Source: Ailurus styani (taxonomy: Eukaryota > Chordata > Mammalia > Carnivora > Ailuridae). From it: a DNA stretch of 64,000 bases. The stretch is from the NCBI GenBank assembly GCA_002007465.1, contig LNAC01000336.1, positions 260,447 to 324,446 on the forward strand. Reading direction: 5' to 3'. The position numbers were made by a program, and so were the translations under genes. The notes under the pieces are model-generated. The model had not been told where the DNA came from and did not search any database. It saw nothing but the letters and a program-made list of their open reading frames with translations. Every line of letters starts with the position of its first letter. The stretch's first letter is position 1. Shown here piece by piece: positions 1 to 10,380 of this stretch.

Positions 1-2892
1 TGTATGTATATCTTTAAAGTGGGACATGGGGACCCACAAAACTTGTATTGAGATCAATTTGTTCTCAGTGTCCTCCCACTGTACCCCCAGTATCTGCCCT
101 AGGAGAAAGTAAGAGTAAAAACCCATGATCACTAAGAAAGCAACATTCTATAATAACCTTTTTCCCATCCCCAATTGGGCAGATGCCTGGAATCTGCTAT
201 AGGAAGTCCACTGGCTTGTATGTGTTCTTCCAGTGAAGGAGGAAGAAGATACTGAGAAGCCTCTGGGAGTGATTTCCTGACATCTACCCAAGAGAAGCGT
301 TGCTAGAGTTTCCTCTGCCCTGGAGAATATCCTGCAGGAGGACCTCTTTTACTGTCATGGCAAGGGGAACGGGGTGAGAGAGGACTCCAGAAAGAGAGTT
401 GCCACACTCTCTAAAACTAAAACTCGTTGCACCATTGCAGGTTAGGAAAAGGACAAGAGGAAGAAGTGTGTGAAGAGAACTCTGCTGTGTCAAATTTAGC
501 ATTTTTAACATATGATGAAAAGAGATCTAATATCCTTGGGTAGGGACCTCAGCTGCAAAACCAATGAGGAAAACTACAACAAACCACTCTTAACTTTCTA
601 CCCAAGTCATCTTCCATTGGCCATGAACTCAAACTGCATATTCTAAAAATATATACATCTGAAAATAAGGATTTATAAATTATCTGAAGCATGTACGTGA
701 GCACTCAAATTCTTAAATTGTGATTATCCCATTTGTTTATAGAATTACTTGGCTTCCAACATTTGCTTTTTAGGGTGTTTGGCACAGGGAAGACTGCCTA
801 CCATCTTGAGAATTCAGGGTTTTGGCCACATAGGAATCTTACCATGATGCATGAAACTTTTTGGGGGAACAAAATTGTTAGAACAAGAGACTTCTTGATA
901 ATTTTCCTTAGGACACTAATCATGATTTTTTTTAAATTACCCAAATGCAAAAACAAAATTGAAACACTTGATGTCCATTTACATTTTCTGGCAACATCTC
1001 ATTCTCCTCTAACCCCCTTCTACCCTTTTGTTATCTCACTGGTCTAAGACAGTGCTAATACCTATTAGGTGGAGAATTGAGGTAATTATTCAGATAATTG
1101 AGGTTCAAAAAAATAGCACATGAAACTGTTGACTGATTTTATTATTTCTTACAATATTGATTTTATTGGCCTGGATAACCTTAATGAGTGCCCATTTGGC
1201 CTTGAAATTCACATACAAAGACAGCTTACAGTGATTATCAAACAAAAGATGAAAATTTGAAGTTTTTTGAAGCATTTAATTTTCTTTTTGAAGTATTCAA
1301 TTTGTCCTACAGCATGAGAGCTGGACTTTATTTCTGTGGCCATGACAGTCAATGTGTTTCAGGCAGCATGGTTTGAAAAATGCAGAGGCAGGATGAAAAT
1401 TGTTCTTGAAGCTCGACCAGTGTTGTATCGTAAGAGACATTTGTGAAAACTAATGATAACATCAGGTGTAAATCAACATTTACATTTCCTAATAAATTGG
1501 AAAGTTAATATCTTCTCCTTCTGAAAATGCTGGATATGTGTGTGTTTAGATAGCTTTTTTAAGCTAATGATTTAGAATCCACTGAAAGTCAGCATCTTCT
1601 AATTCAGTAGTTTACATAATTAATTAAAGCACTGTTAACTTCATTTACTATGCAAAGCAATGATCATGGGATTTGGGGATTAGAAAATTTTGTTAGGAAG
1701 CTAGAATGTGCTGATATCTTGGGCTTCCTTCCTAGATTTTGTGAATCATATGTATGGAAATGGTCATTCTACATGTTCAAAAGGTTTGAGGCCAAGAAAG
1801 AGGGGCTCTGAGTTTGGGGAAAGTGAATTTTTTTTTTCCTCCAAATTTCCCCAGTTACATAAATACAGTTAATTTTAGTCTCCTTGGGAACGAGGGAAAA
1901 AACTCAAAACATGGTTCTCCCTCCTGGATTGGGAGCTGATGAGCTCTTCAGGAGTTGTACATGGGGACCCCATGTGCCAGAGATCACATTATGATACAGG
2001 TATAGACTGGGCAGTGTAGATCCCCGAGCTTTGCAGGGTTTTATACTTAAGAAATGGGTCTGCACTTTTTGTTTCTTGTCATTAATGCTTTAAAATATTG
2101 TCAGTATATTTAAGCACATGTGTCTTAAATTCCTTATTGCTGGTCCATGAGTTAGGCAGGGTAGCTTATGAACTCGTTTTAAGTGAGAACACTGAGTTCC
2201 AAAGGAACCTGAAGTTTCAAGACTCTGGCCAAAGTCAACAGAACATACCTTGTAATTGCTGGCTGGGTAGTGTCTTGAGTCTACACTTGTCTTTGCAAAA
2301 TGGCCAAGTCTGACTCACTCCATGCAGTCCTATGTGACATTATATGAAGTGAAGAACAAAATTGAGGCTGGGAGCTATGAGGGCTCTCTGACTTTGCCCT
2401 CACCCTTTCAGAGACAAGGAGGGAAATATTAGAACATTCCATATACTTTCTTTCTCAGCCATGGTTATGGATGTTGATGGGAAGTCTTTTAGTTGCAATG
2501 GTAGTTGTGTTTAAGTCCTATTTCTTTGAGGCCTATTAAATATGTAGGAATATGTGTTTGGGGTATATAGAGATGATAATGCCATTTACATGTGCCATGT
2601 TATTTTTATCATTTTGATTATTTGCCCAGATGGATTAGAAATTCAATAACCCAGATTAAGAATAACTAATCAGCCAAAATATATTTATTTGGTGACTATG
2701 AGCTTGGTTCTGTGTTATATACTGGGCAAAATACAGAAATATAGGAAACATGGTTCCAGTTTTAGTACTGGCAGTATTGTATAAGGTAAGACATTCAGCT
2801 GTAAAACCAAAGACTAATGAAATTTTAAAATACATTTTGGACAGTAAGAATGAAGTGGGAAATCAGTGTGGTAAGAAACACTATCATGTAGA
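1..2892. other. Unassigned single-copy, AT-rich DNA
   Basis: I see no gene, young SINE or L1 here. Open frames are short (about 100 codons or fewer) and lack coding-like composition or good splice context. A weak minus-strand MIR-like patch may lie around 2145-2260, where an 'aacactgagttcc' to 'ggccaaagtcaacag' order resembles the MIR core, but it is too diverged to assign firmly. Confidence 0.6.
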
Positions 2893-3110
2893 GGCTACAT
2901 ACAGAAGCCCTGGAGCCGGACTGTCCAGTTTCAAACCCTGGCTCCTCCACTCACTAGCTCTGTGGCTCCACTCTTGGCCTTCACTTACCTCAGTTTCCTT
3001 ATCTGTCAAATAGAGCTAATGATGTCAACCCTTAGAGCAGCAGCACAGATTAAATCCATTGAAAAGTGTAATATTCTCAGCACGTTCCCAGTACTTGTTG
3101 GCCATTTTTA
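2893..3110 (+). repeat. MIR SINE, sense
   Basis: The order of landmarks is the MIR consensus order. 'ctggagccggactgtccag' is followed by 'aaaccctggctcctccact', then 'cactagctctgtgg', 'cctcagtttccttatctgt', a short 'gattaaat' block, and a decayed 3' end ('cagtacttgttgg'). MIRs are tRNA-derived, mammal-wide and long inactive. The divergence fits that age. Confidence 0.85.
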
Positions 3111-4390
3111 TGCACTAGGACAATCCCACAGGTTTTATGTAGAAGACAGAACCTGAAATAAACAGCATACAATGAAAGAATATGAATGGAGGAGAGAATA
3201 GATTCTGGGTCAGGTTAGGAATGTGAATAAATAGCTGCAGTGGGAATGTAAGTGGCTGGTTCATGGATTAGTGGGAAAACCAGGTCACCTGAAGCAGAGG
3301 AGGTCGGTTGAGGGGAAACAGTGCTGAACAGGCAGGGGGCTGTGGAAGAACTGGCTAAGAGATAGTTTCACAAAGAGCTGGCCTGGCCTGGGATGTAGAG
3401 CTTCTCATAAAACCGCTTGAAAGCTGCAGCAGGAACCTTGCTCTGGCCCCTGCCTCCCAGTCTGGAGTGGAATGTCCCCTGAATCCAGTGACATTCACTT
3501 ACGAAGATAAGGCTGGCTATATGCCTCTTACAGAATTGTAGACTCAGCAGCATAATTATTTGAAAGACATGATTCATGAGTGATTAATCAATTGTAAAAT
3601 CTAGGAACAAGTATTTTTATTTATAACTTCCCTGGACAACTTAACAAACGAGTGAATGCCTGAAACCATGAACCCCTGGGATGCTATCTCCACGTAGAAT
3701 GTTCTGCTAGCACACAGAGCCTCGGTGTCAGCTGTTAAAGAAGGACTCTGTTATGTTTTAGAAGCAGGCAGAATATATGTGATACTCTCTTCTTTCTCTA
3801 CATCAGGACACTGCTCCTTCTAAGGAATGTCCATTGTTCCAGACTTGTGTATTATTATTTCTCTCCCCCGCCCCCCAGTCAGCCTTCTCCCAAATTAAAT
3901 GTTCCTGACTTGTATCTAATTCCTAAAGTCCTTCCAGGGGACATGAGCTAATCACATATGCAGCAAACTAGAACATAAATATATTTATCTGCATTATTAT
4001 AATGTTATAAATCATACTTGATCAGTTTTACAGGGCAGTCTACGAAGTGGTATATATCTCTGGTTGTGGCAACAACAGTTTATACCAGATTATAAATCGA
4101 AACATGGCTTCCTTCATCAAGAAATTTGTGTTGGGAAAAAATCAGTACTTCTGGATCCAACTTTGACATGTAAAAAGCATGGAATTCATCACAGCCATCT
4201 TTAAAACAAGAAAAAATTTGGTCTGAAAATGAACAACTTCTCATGGGCTTGTCAAAGAACTGAGGTTGCAGGGCAAGTGGATAAAAAAGTATAACTGAGA
4301 TGCTAACAGATGAAAGAAAAATAATATAAAATCCTCAATTAAAACCACAGAAGGCAGAAAGAGAAAGAATAAATGTAGCAGATAGAAAAC
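3111..4390. other. Unassigned single-copy DNA
   Basis: No recognisable repeat or gene. There is a C-rich patch near 3865-3880 ('ctcccccgccccccagt'). The short open frames are not convincing. Confidence 0.55.
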
Positions 4391-4405
4391 AGAAAATGGG
4401 TATTA

Positions 4406-4588
4406 GGGGTGCCTGGGTGGCTCAGCCAGTTAAGTGGCTGCCTTCAGCTCAGGTCATGATCCCAGGGTCCTGGGATCAAGCCCCACGTCGGGCTCCATGC
4501 TCAGCAGGGAGCCTACTTCTCCCCTACCTGTCATTCCCCCTGCTTGTGCTTGTTCTCTCTCTGTCAAATAAATAAAATCTTAAAAAAA
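4406..4588 (+). repeat. Carnivore tRNA-derived SINE (SINEC), sense
   Basis: The head 'gggtgcctgggtggctcag' carries the tRNA-like region, followed by 'aggtcatgatcccagggtcc' and a CT-rich body, and it ends in 'aataaaatct' plus A's. A target-site duplication of about 15 bp with two mismatches flanks it (4391-4405 and about 4589-4603), so the boundaries are good. The 'cagttaagtggctgcc' head marks an older subfamily than the 'ggttaaagcctctgcc' copies. Confidence 0.95.
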
Positions 4589-4603
4589 AGAAAATAGATA
4601 TTA

Positions 4604-5144
4604 ATGTTATAAATATATTAATTACAAAATGTTTGAGTATACCAGTTAAAAGAGATAAAATAAGACCCAACCTTATAACATCAGTAAGAAACTCACTTTA
4701 TTATTTTTCTCTTTAATAGGAGAAAAAAAGTTTTATTAAGTGTGCAAGGAGGCCCAGTAATGAAATTGAGACCTAAAGAACTGCCAAAGTGGGCAGCTTT
4801 TGTACATCTTAGACAAACATAAATCTGTGAGGAATTTACAGGACAATTATATCTTACATTCGGGAGCTTCAGTTAGTATGGCATTCTTAACAGGATTTGG
4901 GCTAGGGTAGTAAATTAGTAAAAGTAACAAGCTTTGTTTATATAGAGTTTTTGGCCCTGAATTCCTTAACTCTGGTGATAAGGATGTCTGTCTGTTTCCT
5001 GGTGCAGAGGAAGTCGGGGCATATTTCACATGGAAGGTTTATTTCCTGCTGTTTGGGGAAAAGGGAGAGTCAGAGTAGTTTTCTTGCACTGGCCATTTAT
5101 GAAGTTATTTTATTTTATATTCATTCATTTGTTTTTTTTCCATT
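4604..5144. other. Unassigned DNA between a SINE and the L1 mosaic
   Basis: AT-rich DNA with no recognisable element or gene. The short open frames are not supported by splice signals. Confidence 0.5.
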
Positions 5145-5355
5145 ATTTAAATTTTAGGTCGTTAATATACAGTACGATATTGGTTTCAGGAATAGAGCTC
5201 AGTGATTCATCACAAGTGCCCTCCTTCATACCCATCCCCCACCTAGCCCATCCCTCACACACCTCCCTCCATCAGCCCTCAGTTTGTTCTCTATCATTAA
5301 ACGTCACTTATGGCTTGTTTCCCTCGTCCTTTGTTTTCTTTTTCTTTTATTTAAA
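5145..5355 (-). mobile_element. L1 3' UTR fragment, antisense
   Basis: The reverse complement reads as the 3' end of a carnivore L1. Landmarks on the plus strand are 'gttaatatacagtacgat', 'gagctcagtgattcatcac' and 'cctcagtttgttctctatc', the usual antisense order starting from the tail. No ORF2 coding sequence remains in this piece, and it stops where a sense L1 3' end begins. Confidence 0.85.
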
Positions 5356-5672
5356 ATTAATCAGAGAAAGACAATTATCATATGATCTCACTGGTGTGCG
5401 GAATTTAAGAAACAAGGTAGAGGCTCGTAGGGGAAAAGAGAAAAAAAAATGAAACAAGACGAAACCAGAGAGGGAGGCAAACCATAAGAGAGTCCAATCT
5501 TAGGAAACAAACTGAGGGTCGCTGGAGGGTAGGAGGGTGGGGGAATGGGGTGGCTGGGTGATGGACATTGGGGAAGGTATGTGCTATGGTGAGTGCTGGG
5601 TATTGTGTAAGACTGATGAATCACAGACCTGTACCTCTGAAATAAATAATATATGTTAATTAAAAAATAAAA
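5356..5672 (+). mobile_element. L1 3' end, sense, 5'-truncated
   Basis: Starts in the last ORF2 codons ('cagagaaagacaattatcat') and runs through the 3' UTR ('gagagtccaatcttaggaaa', 'gatggacattggggaaggta', 'gactgatgaatcacagacc') to an A-rich tail near 5660-5672. This extreme 5' truncation is typical of L1. It is sandwiched between two antisense L1 3' ends. Confidence 0.85.
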
Positions 5673-6076
5673 TCAATTTAACATATAGTATATTGTTATT
5701 TTCAGAGGTAGTTTAGTGAGTGATCAGTTGCATACAACACCCAGTGCTCATTCCATCAAGTGCCTTCCTAAATGCCCATCCCCCACCTAGCCCATCCCCC
5801 ACCCGCCTCCCTCATCAACCCTCAGTTTGTTCTCTATCATTAAAAGTCTCTTATGGTTTGTTTCCGTCTTTCCTTTTCTTTTTCTTTCCCCTCTTTCCTG
5901 TATGTTCATCTGTTTTCTTCCTTAAATTCCACATTTGAGTCAGATGGGTCATATAGTATTTGTCTTTCTCTGACTGATTTATTTCACTTAGCATAATACA
6001 CTCTAGCTCCATCCATGTCATTGCAAATGGCAAGGGTTCATTCTTTTTGATGGCTGAGTAAAATTACATTGTGTAT
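5673..6076 (-). mobile_element. L1 3' end, antisense, with the last ORF2 codons
   Basis: Begins at 'atcaatttaacatatagtat' (tail side) and continues through 'acacccagtgctcattccat' and 'cctcagtttgttctctatc' into the ORF2 C-terminal region (near 5960-6060). It is tail-to-tail with the sense copy at 5356-5672 with essentially no spacer. Confidence 0.85.
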
Positions 6077-6790
6077 AATTTTTTTTATTACATATAATGT
6101 ATTATTTGCCCCAGGGGTACAGGTCTGTGAATCATCAGCCTTACACATTTTACAGCACTCACCATAGCACAAACCTTCCCCAATGTCCACCCTCAGTTTA
6201 TTTCTTGAGATTAAGTGTCTCTTATGGTTTGTCTCCTTCCTGATCCCATCTTATTTCATTTTTTCCCTCCCTACCCTCCACGGCCCCCTGCCCTGCCCCT
6301 CAAATTCCTCATATCAGAGAGATCATATGAAAATTGTCTTTCTCTGATTGACTTATTTTGCTTAGCATAATACCCTCTAGTTCCATCCATGTCATTGCAA
6401 ACGCCAAGATTTCATTTCTTTTGATGGCTAAATAGTATTCCATTGTATATTTATACCACATCTTCTTTATCCATTCATCTGTTGATGGACATCTAGGTTC
6501 TTTCCATAGTTTGGCTATTGTGGACATTGCTGCTATAAACATTTGGGTGCACATGCCCTTTCAGATCACTATATTTTTATCTTTAGGGTAAATACCCAGT
6601 AGTGTGATTTCTGGGTCATATGGTAGTTCTGTTTTCAACTTTTTGAGGAAGCTCCATACTGTTTTCCAGAGTGGCTGCACCAGCTTGCATTCCCACCAAC
6701 GTGTAGGAGGTTTCCCCTTTCTCTGCATCCTCACCAACATCTGTAGTTTCCTGACTTGTTAATTTTAGCCATACTGACTGGTGTGAGGTG
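6077..6790 (-). mobile_element. L1 3' end with ORF2 C-terminal region, antisense, broken frame
   Basis: A separate L1 3' end starts again at 'attacatataatgtattatt' and 'ccaggggtacaggtctgtg'. It proceeds into minus-strand ORF2 C-terminal sequence over about 6309-6780, which includes a recognisable '[12 protein letters not shown]' motif. The frame is interrupted by stops, so no functional reverse transcriptase is encoded. The region is 5'-truncated at about 6785. Confidence 0.88.
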
Positions 6791-6975
6791 GTTATATACC
6801 ACATCTTCTTTATCCATTCACCAGTTGATGGACATTTGGGCTCTTTCCATAGTTTGGCTATTGTTGATAATGCTATAAACATCGGGGTGCATGTGCCCCT
6901 TTAAATCTGTATTTTTATAGCCTTTGAGTAAATACCCAGTAGTGCAATTGCTGGATCATAGGGTAGTTCTTTTTT
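6791..6975 (-). mobile_element. Second copy of the L1 ORF2 C-terminal segment, antisense
   Basis: 'taccacatcttctttatcc' at about 6797 repeats the same motif at about 6455. The following 180 bases retrace the same ORF2 C-terminal region, with many differences. It is therefore a direct repeat of part of the neighbour, either an independent L1 fragment or an old tandem duplication. The frame is broken. Confidence 0.8.
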
Positions 6976-7254
6976 TAATATCTTTAAATCAAAATAATAA
7001 ATATGCCATAGTTGAATATTTTGGGGACAGCCTGCCCTGGCTCCCTAGAATTTTGTCCTCTGGAATTCCCTGAAAATTTCAAATACAAGTTGCTTGAGCT
7101 GGCAGTTTGTTCTACTCAGTACTAGCTGTTAGTCCCAACAGTGGGTAGATTTAGTTAAACTCATTTCAGGAGGTGGCAATGTGGGTACATTCCCAAAGTT
7201 AGGCCTCTGTTTCAAGTAATTGAGTATTCAATAAGAGACATTTCTATGGAAAGA
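6976..7254. other. Unassigned DNA
   Basis: About 280 bases between L1 pieces. It includes 'gacagcctgccctggctcc' and has no recognised repeat or gene. Confidence 0.5.
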
Positions 7255-7815
7255 AAAGAAAAACCGTGGTTACTAAGTGGAGTACAAGAAACCCATTGTA
7301 AATACAAAGACTCCAGTTAAAAGTAAAGGGATAGAGAAGGCTATACCATGCTAACACTAATCTCAATAAAGCTAGAATAGCTCTATTAATTTCAAACTGA
7401 GGAGACTTTTGAAATAGGCAAGTTATCAGGCTAAAAAGAGGCATTACATAATAATGAAGGGGTCAATTCTCTAAGAAGACATAATATTCCTAAATGTATA
7501 TGTACTTAACAACAGAGCATCAGGGCACCTGGGTGGCTCAGTCGGCTAAGCAGCTGCCTTCAGCATAGGTCATGATCCCAGGGTCCTGGGATTGAGCCCC
7601 ACATCAGGCTGCCTGCTCAGTGGGGAGCCGCTTTTCCCTCTCCTTCTGCCTGCCACTCTGCCTGCTTGTGCACTCTCTCTTTCTCTGTCAAATAAATAAA
7701 TAAAATCTTAGAAAAAATAGAGTGTCAAAATACATGAGGCAAAAACTGATAGATTTGGAAAGAGAAATAGACAAAGCCACTATTATGACTGGAGACTTCA
7801 CCATCCCTCTAAGTA
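7255..7815 (+). mobile_element. Old L1 ORF2 fragment, sense, split by a SINE
   Basis: The blocks 'ggctataccatgctaacact', 'aaggggtcaattctctaaga' and 'gtacttaacaacagagcatc' before the SINE, then 'aatacatgaggcaaaaactg' and 'gactggagacttcaccatc' after it, follow L1 ORF2 order in the stretch between the endonuclease and reverse transcriptase parts. The frame is degraded. The SINE at 7523-7718 cuts it, so the L1 is older. Confidence 0.8.
7523..7718 (+). repeat. Carnivore SINE (SINEC), sense, inside L1
   Basis: Has the full head 'gggcacctgggtggctcag', the 'catgatcccagggtcctggg' core, a CT-rich body and an 'aaataaataaataaaatc' tail. The flanking 9 bp duplications (agagcatca at 7514-7522 and agagtgtca at 7719-7727) have diverged. 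This dates the insertion as not very recent. Confidence 0.95.
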
Positions 7816-8059
7816 ATAAGGTAATAAAAAATAAGATAAAAAATAACAAAAGGAAGTATAAGACAAAGTAATGTTAGATTGTAAGTCAAAGTCTTAAATA
7901 TTGATGAATCCATTGTGTCTGAATAAATAATGAGTAAGTAAATCTGGGAGAAGAGACAAATCTCTCTTGCAAAGAATTCAAAAGAATTGAAGTAAATGCT
8001 CCCCACCCCCCAAGGTGGTAGAACGCAGCTCCCCACTTCTTAAATTCTTCAGTGTGGGC
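7816..8059. other. Unassigned AT-rich DNA
   Basis: Nothing recognised. A C-run ('ccccaccccccaagg') lies near 8001-8015. Confidence 0.5.
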
Positions 8060-8950
8060 TGGGCATGGTGACTTCCTCCTGAAGAGCAGGGTATGGAAGA
8101 GGGTGGGCGAACAGTCACACGATAAGGAGCCTCATAGCTGCTCTCTCAGCCAAGTGATCAAGATGAACAGCAACAGTCACGCCATGTTGATAGCATCTAT
8201 TCTTGATACAATATGAGGAGAATGGTACTTTCTCCCCAAAACATGTAACCACAGTGTAATCATGAGAAAAACCTGAAAGATGAAAATAGAGGGACTTCTA
8301 CAAAATACATGTCCAGTACTCCTCCAAACTGCCAATGTCAACAAAAACAAGGAAAGTCTAAGAAACTGTCACAGCCATTGGAGCTTTCGGAGATAGGACT
8401 ATTAAACACGTACAGAGTGGTATCCTGGATAGGATCCTGGAAGAACGACAAAAGGATATTAGAAAAAAACTAAGAGAAAAAAAGAGGAAAAACAAAAGAA
8501 AAACAAGAAGACCTGAATAAAATGTAGGCTTCAGGTGATAACATTGTGTCAGAATAGATTCATTAGTCATTGAGAAAAGGGCCGTCTTGATATAAGATAT
8601 TGATAATCAGGGAAACTGGGTATAAAGCACATGGGGTCTCTATGCTCTCAATTTTTTTCTTAATTTTTTTCTTTACTTTTAAAAAAATATTTATTTTGGA
8701 GAGAGAGAAAGTGAAGGGAGGGGCAGAGGGAGAGAGAATCTCCAGCAGACTCCCTGCTGAGCATGAAGCCCAACGCAGGGCTCCATCTCACAACCCTGTA
8801 ATCATGATCTGACCCAAAATCAAGAGACTGACGCCTAACTGACTGGGCCACCCAGGAGCCCCTATATTCTCAATTTTTCTGTAACCTAAAACTGTTTTAA
8901 AAGGAAAATGTAACCAAATAGCCAAATGTAGTCAAATAGGTATGCCTGGG
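8060..8950 (+). repeat. Ancient interspersed repeat 3' part, sense, split by a SINE
   Basis: Blocks such as 'aaggaaagtctaagaaactg', 'gtggtatcctggataggatc' and 'gaaactgggtataaagcaca', ending near 'tctgtaacctaaaactgttt', match my memory of a widespread ancient mammalian repeat whose 3' end reads this way. I cannot name the family with confidence; an L1M-type 3' end is the likeliest. A minus-strand SINE at 8658-8862 interrupts it. Confidence 0.5.
8658..8862 (-). repeat. Carnivore SINE, antisense
   Basis: The reverse complement gives the head 'ggctcctgggtggcccagt' and an A-rich tail at the left end. Flanks 'tatgctctcaattttt' (from 8641) and 'tatattctcaattttt' (from 8863) are a target duplication with two mismatches. 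The body is more diverged than the 'cctctgcctt' subfamily. Confidence 0.93.
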
Positions 8951-9289
8951 GTCATGGGCGATTCACATCCTGCTGGAAGAATTTTCTATCTCGGCACAGT
9001 CCAGGAACAAGCAGTGTGAGACCAGGCTTTGCTGCTGTCCCCACACTTGGGGTGGCACTAGTGTCCAGCACTTCTGCTCACATTCCACTGACAGAAACTG
9101 ATTACATGGCCCCACCTCCATCCCGGGAGGCTGCAGGGTAATTCTCCTGCGTGTCCCCGGAGGGGAATGTAATGGGTTACTGACCTCAGAGCTGTCTGCG
9201 CCACATGCCCTTCATGGATTCTGCTGGGAACTGTTGAGAAAAGACTGCAGTGGGGGGGGGGGTCAGGGAGGAGGCCGGAAGCCTGTTCA
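8951..9289. other. Unassigned, relatively GC-rich DNA
   Basis: Unique-looking sequence with a G12 run at about 9251-9262. No coding or repeat assignment. Confidence 0.5.
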
Positions 9290-9590
9290 GCAGTCTCCCC
9301 TCATTGCTGCTCAGACTCCTGACTCACATCTGCGAGGACGCTGTCCTTCCTGTTGAAGGTTTCCCTGACTTCCGGGACTACATCCTCCCGTTTCACGTTC
9401 TCTTTGCACCAGACATCACAACTGCAGCTCTGCATGTCTGCGTGTGACGGGGTTATGTGCGTCTCCTCCCTTAGGCTCTAAGTTGGATCGGGGTGGAGAC
9501 TGGATTGGTTTCTGCTGATTTCTTTACCTCGGTGTCTGATGGAGAGTGGATACTCGATAAGTATTTGTTAAGTGAATGGATAGAAATTAT
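9290..9590 (+). repeat. L2 LINE 3' end, sense (probable)
   Basis: The body resembles the L2 3' region ('tccctgacttccgggactac', 'gctctaagttggatcggg'). It closes with an L2-type tail, 'ctcgataagtatttgttaag' followed by 'tgaatgga'. It is strongly diverged, as expected for this mammal-wide family. Confidence 0.65.
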
Positions 9591-9600
9591 TTAAAATGAT

Positions 9601-9998
9601 GTATCAGTTTGCTAGCCTGCCGTACAAAGTATGGGAGACTGGGTGGCTTAAACAACAGAAATCAATTTTCTCATGGTTTTGGAGGCTAGAAGCCTAAGCT
9701 TAAGGTGTCTGCACGTACGGTTTCTTCATAGTCCCCTTTCTTTGGCTGGCAGATGGCTGTGTTCTCCCTGTATCTTCACATGGTCTTTCTTCCACTTTTG
9801 TGTGTGTGTGCGCACGTGCGTGTGTGTTCTAATCTCCTCCTCTTGTAAAGACTCCAGTTATACCGGATTAGGGCCCACCTAACAGTGTCATTTTAGTTAT
9901 CTCTTTAAGGGCCCCTATTTCCGAATATAGTCACATTCTGTGGTGCTAGGGGTTAAGACTTCTATATGAATTTGGGGAGTACATCCCATAACAAATGT
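9601..9998 (-). mobile_element. MLT1-type MaLR solo LTR, antisense
   Basis: The plus strand reads 'gactgggtggcttaaacaac', 'tcatggttttggaggctaga', 'attagggcccacctaacag', 'atatagtcacattctgtgg' and ends 'gtacatcccataaca'. This is the reverse complement of the MLT1 LTR order from the element's 3' end to its 5' end. No internal region is seen, so it is a solo LTR of the non-autonomous mammalian ERVL-MaLR group. It contains an alternating GT/GCGC tract. Confidence 0.8.
9802..9828. repeat. Alternating purine-pyrimidine tract
   Basis: 'tgtgtgtgtgcgcacgtgcg' is followed by further TG steps, with CG/GC steps in the middle. Such tracts can adopt Z-DNA under supercoiling. It lies inside the MLT1 LTR and is not part of the usual consensus as I recall it. 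Confidence 0.7.
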
Positions 9999-10198
9999 GT
10001 TTTTAGTGTTTGGACCTGAAAGCAAGTCTAAAAATCAGTGACCTGTTCAGGTTCCTCCCGGATTTAGAGGGTTAAGCTTCTATCCTCATCTGGTCTTTTC
10101 TCATTCTGTTCCTGGTATCTCCTCTGCTGATCAATTCTTTATTTGTCCCTTTGACCCGAGGGGGTGGCTTGGGGTCTGACTCTCTTTAATGTTTGGAT
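9999..10198. other. Unassigned DNA
   Basis: No recognised feature. It separates the LTR from the polypyrimidine tract. Confidence 0.5.
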
Positions 10199-10380
10199 CA
10201 TTACCTTTTCTTTCTTTCTCTCTTTTTCCCTCCCTCCTTCCCTCCCTTCCTTCCTTCCTTCCTTCCTTCCTTCCTTCCTTCCTTCCTTCCTTCCCTCCTT
10301 CCTTCCTCCTTCCCTCCCTCCCTTCCTTCCTTCCCCCCTTCCCCCTTTTCCTTCCCTTCCCTTTCCATCCATCCATCTTT
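10199..10380. repeat. Polypyrimidine (TTCC)n microsatellite
   Basis: About 180 bases of nearly pure C and T on the plus strand. It has an uninterrupted TTCC core of roughly 12 units (about 10247-10293), flanked by CTTT, CCCT and CCATCCAT variants. Long mirror-symmetric polypurine/polypyrimidine DNA can form triplex structures and is length-variable. Open frames of Lys-Glu-Gly or Pro-Ser-Phe repeats across it are artefacts of the repeat. Confidence 0.98.

Noticed and set aside
5030..5452. 140-codon plus frame
   Set aside because: It crosses two L1 3' UTR fragments in opposite orientations, so it is a repeat shadow.
9250..9262. G12 run as a regulatory G-quadruplex
   Set aside because: A single uninterrupted G run is more likely a slippage-prone homopolymer, and its length may be a sequencing error.
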